From NCBI GenBank assembly GCA_029721435.1, contig CM056574.1, positions 29,745,001-29,809,000 on the forward strand: a DNA stretch of 64,000 bases, read 5' to 3'. Positions 57,901 to 64,000 of the stretch are shown here, piece by piece. This DNA comes from Gymnothorax reevesii. Lineage: Eukaryota; Chordata; Actinopteri; Anguilliformes; Muraenidae. Position 1 is the first letter of the stretch. Every line of letters begins with the position of its first letter. The notes beneath the pieces are model-generated. The model was given only the letters and a program-made list of their open reading frames with translations, made no database searches and had not been told where the DNA came from. Position numbers and translations under genes: made by a program.

Positions 57901-60534
57901 GCATGTAAACAATGAGAGAGTAAGAGGGAGAGATAGTAAATAAGACCAAATGAAAATGATAAAAAACTGGTACCAAAAAGCATACAGAGCTTATGCAACA
58001 CCACTTAATTCAAGCGTGGAAGCATGTCTATTGAACAGGAACAACATATGGCTAATGTGTTTTTAATGTATTCCAAGGGTATGAGAGCATTTCCGCTGAC
58101 GGTAAGTCACAGTTAAGAAACTCTCTGTGAACCAATCAGCACTGAATGCAGTATTTAGATTTGCATACCACAACTGAACAGAAATATTTGTATTTCAAGA
58201 CTGCAAACCTGCAGGCAGAGCTGCACCGCAGGACACAAAGTCAACCGCAGAGCAGGAAGCTCAAACCATGCCCTGCAGCGAATGAGACTTCATTCTGGTG
58301 TGACTGTTACAGTTAAGTGCTTGAAACTTAGGGGGGAAAAAATTACTCCTTCTGCCTTCATTATATGCAGATGGACTCAGAAAGAATCTAATTTGTAAAA
58401 AAAAAAAAAAAAGACTTATGCGCGAACTAGGGCTCGATCATACAGTGACACTTTGCAATGAAATTATGAGGTGACTAATTCACACCGAGTCCCTAAACGA
58501 GATGAGGTGTGTCCTGGGAGACATGGATGTTATTTGTCTCCCTACAGTGATACGTCCACTTGTAATTGTGGCTGCACCCTGATGTGATGTTCTTTTCTTA
58601 TGTATGTGTGTGCACATTGGCTGTATTTGTTAGTCCGTTTGTTTTGGTTAGTCAGCAGTGTTATTCAAAATCTAATGGATGGATTTGCATGAGAATTCTT
58701 CCAGAAGTGCTTCTTAGCCTGACTTAGAGGTAATTGGATTTTGGAAGTGATTTGGTTCCCCATTGCAAAATAGGGCAAAATTAGACATCATTAAACATTT
58801 TGAGTCACATTTTCTCAAATGCTGAATGATTTGAAATGGAAAAAAGAGCATTATCTCAATGGTATTAACAATCTGTCAGAAAGTGATCTGGATTCTAATA
58901 TAATTTTAGATCCAGGGACTCAAAATCTGCGGAATTGGAATGTGACACACATGCCTCCAAAAGTACGTAACAGATACAGACTTACAACCACCATTGAGAT
59001 GTTGCTGAGATGATACAGATTTCTGCTACATTAAAAATGAAGAATCTTTTGCAGGGGTGTTGACAAATAAGGGATTGCTCAGCCTTGGTGGAGGGTTTTA
59101 ATCGCGGATTGTTTGTTGTTTTTTTTTTATCACGAGTAAATGCTAGTTTATCAGAATACTGAATCAATGGTTTTTGACTCTTTCGTACATTTGCTGAATG
59201 TGCCCTCTAAGACAATATGTTAGATTAAAAAAAAAAAAAAAAACATATATAACAAGAACTTGGTTGGATTGGGGGGGCAAGAACCCCACAAAAAAACGAT
59301 GCTGCATAGTACGCAATTTGATTTCCAGATGCCCTAATCATATTCAAGTGGGATTCCACAATATTTAATTAATTTATTGAAAAGCTCAGAAATAACCATG
59401 AACATTTTCCCTGTGCGCCGACAGGAGGTGTTTTACTTTCAAGAATAGAAATGAAGAGACTGAATTCTCCAGCCCTGAGAATATAATCCCAGGTAATTGA
59501 TTCATATGGTCGTGCTGAGAACTGCCACATCCCTTCGTATGGCTGTAAAGGAAAGCATGGCTGCTATCTGATGCTGTCGGAGCCTCAGGGTTCCTGTCCA
59601 TTAGCCTCACCTGTGACAGCTTGATACAGAGAACCGATTTATACCTCCAGGTCAGGAAACTCTGTGCAATGCATCAAGAGGATTGTGTGTGTACTTGCTG
59701 CTGGCCTCATGTGCGCGCGTTTCACAGAGTAAATTGGAGATATTGACATAGAAGAAAGTATCTAATAAACATGGTAGTGTACATTATCAAAGTGAAAATA
59801 TTGTTACCTCCTGGATTAGCTGTTTGTCTATTAAGGACCGGTCATCCATGCAAAGATCATATTTATCTTACCGCCCGTGGTCGTGCTGGAGGCAAATTGA
59901 TTGGTTGATTGATTGATTCGTGAGTGACGTTCAAGTCTCATCACAACACTCCTACCTAAGCATTGCTTATCCAGGAGTTAAAAAAAGGTCAAATAAACAT
60001 TGTAACTGTATTTTTTAAAAGTACATTGCAATGTCTGAGAGTGGCTGATACCTATAAACCTGAACACTGCGTTTCCCTGAAAACACAATGCGGATGTTTC
60101 CATTTCTGTATGTGAGGAGTGAGATGGAAGGTGAGAAAGGCAGTGTTTGTTCAAGCAGTGTTTGTTCATTAGAACTGTGTGTCTGTAGCTAAACATGAAG
60201 GTATCAAACCACCTGTCGCTGAAGGCAGAAAAAGCAAATTGTTTCCAACCTGTTATTGTGTTTCAGAAAAATGCGGTTGGAAGTTTTTTTTAAAAGCCAA
60301 AATATACTTCTTTCTAATTATAAATTCAGCAACCTGGTTGTACTCTTGTGCGCAGACGTCTTTTATTCTTCATTGCTCAATAAAATCATTTTAAAGGTGG
60401 TTCTGACACAAGGAGTGCTGTTATAGCCATTAATTATCCCCCCAAAAAAAGATTTTAAGCACAATATTCGCATGTGGGGAAAGATTTAGATTTTAGATCA
60501 AAGATTTATTTGATCAGTCTCAACCAATGCTTTA
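54986..60534. other. No gene seen in 5.5 kb
   Basis: Unassigned DNA. Small items: a 9-bp-stem hairpin GCATTGATT-CCT-AATCAATGC near 55352-55372, A-runs at 58398-58413 and 59227-59243, and (ATTG)n near 59897-59920. ORFs up to 119 codons on - (55715-56074) show no domain and overlap each other. Confidence 0.4.
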
Positions 60535-62925
60535 AGTTGGCCGGTACGCACCGGCACGTCTACGTTTTAGCCCTTGGTGTACCAGGACTTTTTACGGCAT
60601 ACCGGGACTTCTCACGAGCTCGTAGTACCCTGTCCTGTTCTATTTCTCTCTTGGCGATTCATGATCGCTATATATTACATTACTCACTGTGCACTAATAC
60701 ATGCGGCATGTTCCCTCGCAAGGAGATCTCACGAAATTGAGTCTGTCTGTGGAAAAGGTCGTGAAGAAGAAAGAGTCTCGTGGAAGTTGAACGTCTAAAC
60801 ATATGAGAGGCAGTGCATCGGCCACTGCGAAGGAATGTTCAATCCTCACCCTTCAGCGCTGAATGAATTAAGCCTGTCGCAGTTTACTTTTCTTGATCAT
60901 AAAATTTTTTCAGACTAATTTGTGGAACGACAATCAAATTTATTTTTCATAGCGTTGTTATACATTGCTTCACAAAATTGTGAGGCGTTTCTTTCGCACA
61001 TAAATAAATGGCGACGTGAAAAATAGCAGCATGTCGTCATAAATTCTGCAGTTGAGTGGCTCGCGAAAGGCGCAAAACAGCCCACGAGGCTCAGTAAGCA
61101 ACATGCTATGAAATGTGCCAAACACCATGTTGCCAGATTGGGCTGGTTTCGTTAGAACTGTGCGGGCAAAAATCACCTTGGGTGGGTGGACACATTTTGG
61201 GCTGGTTTGGGATGAACCCGGCAGTTTAATTTAACAGCCAAAATTTGAGTTTGTTAAGTGCACATGTAGTATTAAAGACAAACCAGTAAGTCAGTGTACT
61301 TATTAAAACATTCATTGGCTTTTAAAACGTTTGAATGACATACATTTTGGCCACTCTCATTGAGAGGAGGTAACCAAGTGGTCACGCCCAGAGCCATGGT
61401 CACGGTGAGCTACGCCCCTTCCCTCTCCCCTGGTCCCTATAACATTAGTGCAAAAAATTACCCCAGAAGACAAGCGGGCCTGTGCAGTCGCACGCCCCGC
61501 CTTTACCCAGCTTAGCCTCTTACCCCAGCTGAGATAACGACCATGACCATGTAATCATACAAGTGTGAGAAAAAGATTTAAATGTATTGGAAAGAGTGGT
61601 TGGTTTATAGCAACTGATTCTGTCTGTCAAAGCGAAGCCCACTGCAAAATTTGGAGCAATAAGCTAGCCAATTTAGCTAAGCCCCTTTCCAACTGTAAAA
61701 ACTTTACTGTGCCAGTAACTGGATCAGGGACATCACCGAAGACCATCTGAAATGTTGTGAACTCCAAAAAGCCTTGTCACTTATGTTGCATTTCTTGAGT
61801 CAATAAATGCTGCAATTATTTATCTTGAAATTTCTGGCTATGAAACAGCAGTGCTAAAGATACAGGCTACAGTCCCAAGTGCAGGATATTAAAAAAATCT
61901 GCTTCGGTGCTGTAGTTCAGGAGAGCTCACAGAAAAAATATTAGTGAGTCCCCACATTTCTAAACCGCACATTCTCTCGGGCATAATCGGTTGACATGTC
62001 TTCGTAACTTGGTGGTTATGTAACTACGCTGCTCATTTTACGCAGGAGCGTGGCTGCACTCCACAGACAGCCCACAAGCTTGAGGAGCTCTGACTTTCAG
62101 ATACTTTTGTTTGTGGTAAATGCGGCAACATTTGAGATAAAATTCATATGGCACAAGAGCACTCCGTGGATTTATGCTAGATATGTACGTACAGAAAACA
62201 AGTTATCTGAAGCCTATTTCAAAGATGACCTGACAGGAGACAAGCTTGCTTCTTCGTCCAACCATTGAACATTAATAGCAGCAGAAAGACCAGAATGTGC
62301 CAATTATCATGACTTCTACTTGTCAGTATTAGTTCATCCAAACCTCGGAAAAAAGGATTGAGGGGAGGAAGAGCGATTAGCCTAATGGAAGACAATAGTT
62401 TCAGTGACATTAAAATTGCATCCTCAAACAATAAATATGTTGAAAAATAAGTGGACTTGGTCGTGGGTCTTATCGTGGGATGATTGACATTTTCACCCTT
62501 TGAGATGCGCAGCTACTGTATTTAGACCTGTGGAACTTCAGGGCTATTTTTACATTTTAGCTGTTCGAGAACCCAAGGTTTCCAGTTTTTTTTGTTATGA
62601 AGCGAGTGTAGAAATGGACGTTAGTAGCGATTGTGTTCTCAGCCTCGTTCTCTGTTGCCTATGTGTTTGCGCTTCTGTGGAACCGTGAAGCAAGGGGTGT
62701 TTACTCTCATAAAGATGCATAAGAAATTATTGCATGCATTTGCAGATATGTGCCAAGACAAGACTAACTGATGAAGGTACATATGATGTGCTCAGATAAT
62801 AAATTCATTGATAAATGGCATGTTTTCATTCGTGTTACTTTGGGCGGTTTTTTGTGCAAGTGGGCAGTTTTTTAATCAGTTTTGGGCTGGAAACCACGCG
62901 ACCTATCACACTGGTCAAACATTGC
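60535..62925. mobile_element. Possible decayed DNA transposon region (hAT-like?)
   Basis: Blocks seen repeatedly in fish DNA elements are present: GGCCGGTACGCACCGGCACG near 60540, TTGCCAGATTGGGCTGGTTT near 61130, and TGGGCGGTTTTTTGTGCAAG with GTTTTGGGCTGGAAACCACG near 62841-62900. The interior has only short frames (for example 61565-61750 and 62050-62268), which I could not match to a transposase. Ends and duplication were not found. This is pattern recognition only. Confidence 0.3.
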
Positions 62926-64000
62926 ACTCTTCATTCAGCAATTAAGAATGTAGAAAAGAATGGGTTCTCGTGACTTAGCACTAAATGAGCCTTACAGATC
63001 AATCCACACGGCGCCCCAAGAGCCAGGTGAGCGCAGAATTTTCTAACCTTTGAGTAAATGAAAGCGCGAGAAATCTGAATGCGTGAGAGTTGACAGATAT
63101 GCATCATTAATGGAAACTGGCCACACCTGATAATGCTGAGTTTTCGGAGCTTCTGCGATGGTAGTTTAAATGACTAATTGAAAACAGGGCAAGAATGATT
63201 AGTGCTCATTCTAACTTAGTGCGGCACAAAGGAGGGGTTCCCTGCACTCAACCTTCACTCAAAAAGGGACACTAATTTCAGTGTGAGTGAGGTCTCTGAA
63301 AGCAAATGTGTTAGGGCAACCTCTGACTCAGTTAGTGTCAGGTTATACTAAATAAGTTTTAGTACTCAATCACACTCAATTGGTGTGAGTGTTGTTTCTG
63401 AATACGAGCCTATGTTTGCGTCAGATACCTTAAATCCCGAATTGATTGCAGTGCTCGCTGAAAAAATCGTGGTCTTTTTCAGTGTGTTTTGGTGTCCTGG
63501 ATTTTCCGTTGAAATTGTGCACTTATTATAATAACTTAGTTCACATTCCCTGCCTTTTCCTGTCTTTGAATTTTATCAAACGTAATCATAAGTGTCGCAA
63601 TTTTCAGTCACATTCTTGATGTCGGTTACCTGTCAAAACTGCCTTTGATTTGCTAAAAGGTAAGTAAAGACTCTTTACAAACCCATATAGACTATTGGTA
63701 TGTGTTCTTTCCTACATTTGTACTGATTTTTTAAGAGGATCGTGCACTCAGCCACAGAGTTCTAGCTCCAGCAGGATCTGGTGCCCATGTGGCCAAATAG
63801 CAGTTTCATCAACAAATCTTGGATATTCCATCAAATAATGAAGACAAGCTGTAATGCACACATTCCTGAACATGTCTGGATTGTCAATTGATTAGTAATC
63901 AAGTAATTAATCGGTTGAATTAAGATAAAAAATTGGCCCACTTTAGAATGCCATAGCACCCTTAAAATTTTTCCTTTGTCAAAACTTCAAAGACCATTTC
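62926..64000. other. No gene seen; repeat similarity near 63060-63110
   Basis: On -, 63060-63110 reads GTCAACTCTCACGCATTCAG, similar in wording to 600-650 (GCCAAGTCTCATGCATTTGG) and to 2995-3030 on -. They may be ends of one dispersed family. The remainder is unassigned. Confidence 0.35.

Overview
The window looks like intergenic DNA from a ray-finned fish, probably a teleost. The base composition is A/T-rich. There are many simple repeats, and the transposons are of types common in fish: Tc1-like, L1-like LINE, Ty3/gypsy, PIF/Harbinger, hAT MITEs, TTAA-duplicating DNA elements and a Sola-like DNA transposon. I find no convincing host protein-coding gene, tRNA or rRNA in 64 kb, and nothing identifies the species. 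Every recognisable protein comes from a mobile element.

Layout. 1-1.2 kb: the end of a Ty3/gypsy polyprotein (RNase H) followed by degenerate tandem repeats. 1.5-5.6 kb: nested DNA transposons, namely an outer TTAA-flanked element with arms of about 450 bp (1527-5585), a second TTAA-flanked element inside it (1986-4666), and a hAT-like element with 8-bp duplications inside that (3165-3887). A second small hAT MITE follows at 5862-6168. 9.0-12.3 kb: remains of a PIF/Harbinger element, a possible Myb/SANT-like accessory gene on + and a broken transposase on -, with a perfect 28-bp-arm hairpin and an AAGTC array. 13.5-18.4 kb: a structurally complete transposon of about 4.86 kb (TIRs, TAAT duplication, transposase of about 850 aa with one stop and one frameshift, poly-A signal) whose two non-coding flanks carry a repeated 15-bp motif. 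This is the most interesting item. 19.9-24.3 kb: a decayed L1-like LINE on -. Its 5' leader is interrupted by a TTAA-flanked element (24286-26051) that carries a small conserved-looking ORF and itself contains a TIR element with a 9-bp duplication (24360-25407). 27.3-28.8 kb: a Tc1-like element with near-perfect ends and one frameshift. 29-64 kb: mostly unassigned sequence with scattered repeats, namely a foldback hAT MITE (44338-44727), two facing minisatellite arrays (51176-51582), a LINE RT fragment (54598-54985) and several hairpins.

How the parts work together. Each transposase would act on its own ends: Tc1 on its 30-bp TIRs, Harbinger transposase with a Myb-like partner, and the Sola-like transposase possibly on the 15-bp sites. 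The MITE-type elements have no transposase here and would depend on relatives elsewhere. All coding elements in the window carry at least one inactivating lesion. Family names were assigned by motif recognition without database searches, so names are less certain than the structures (TIRs, duplications, breaks), which were read directly from the sequence.
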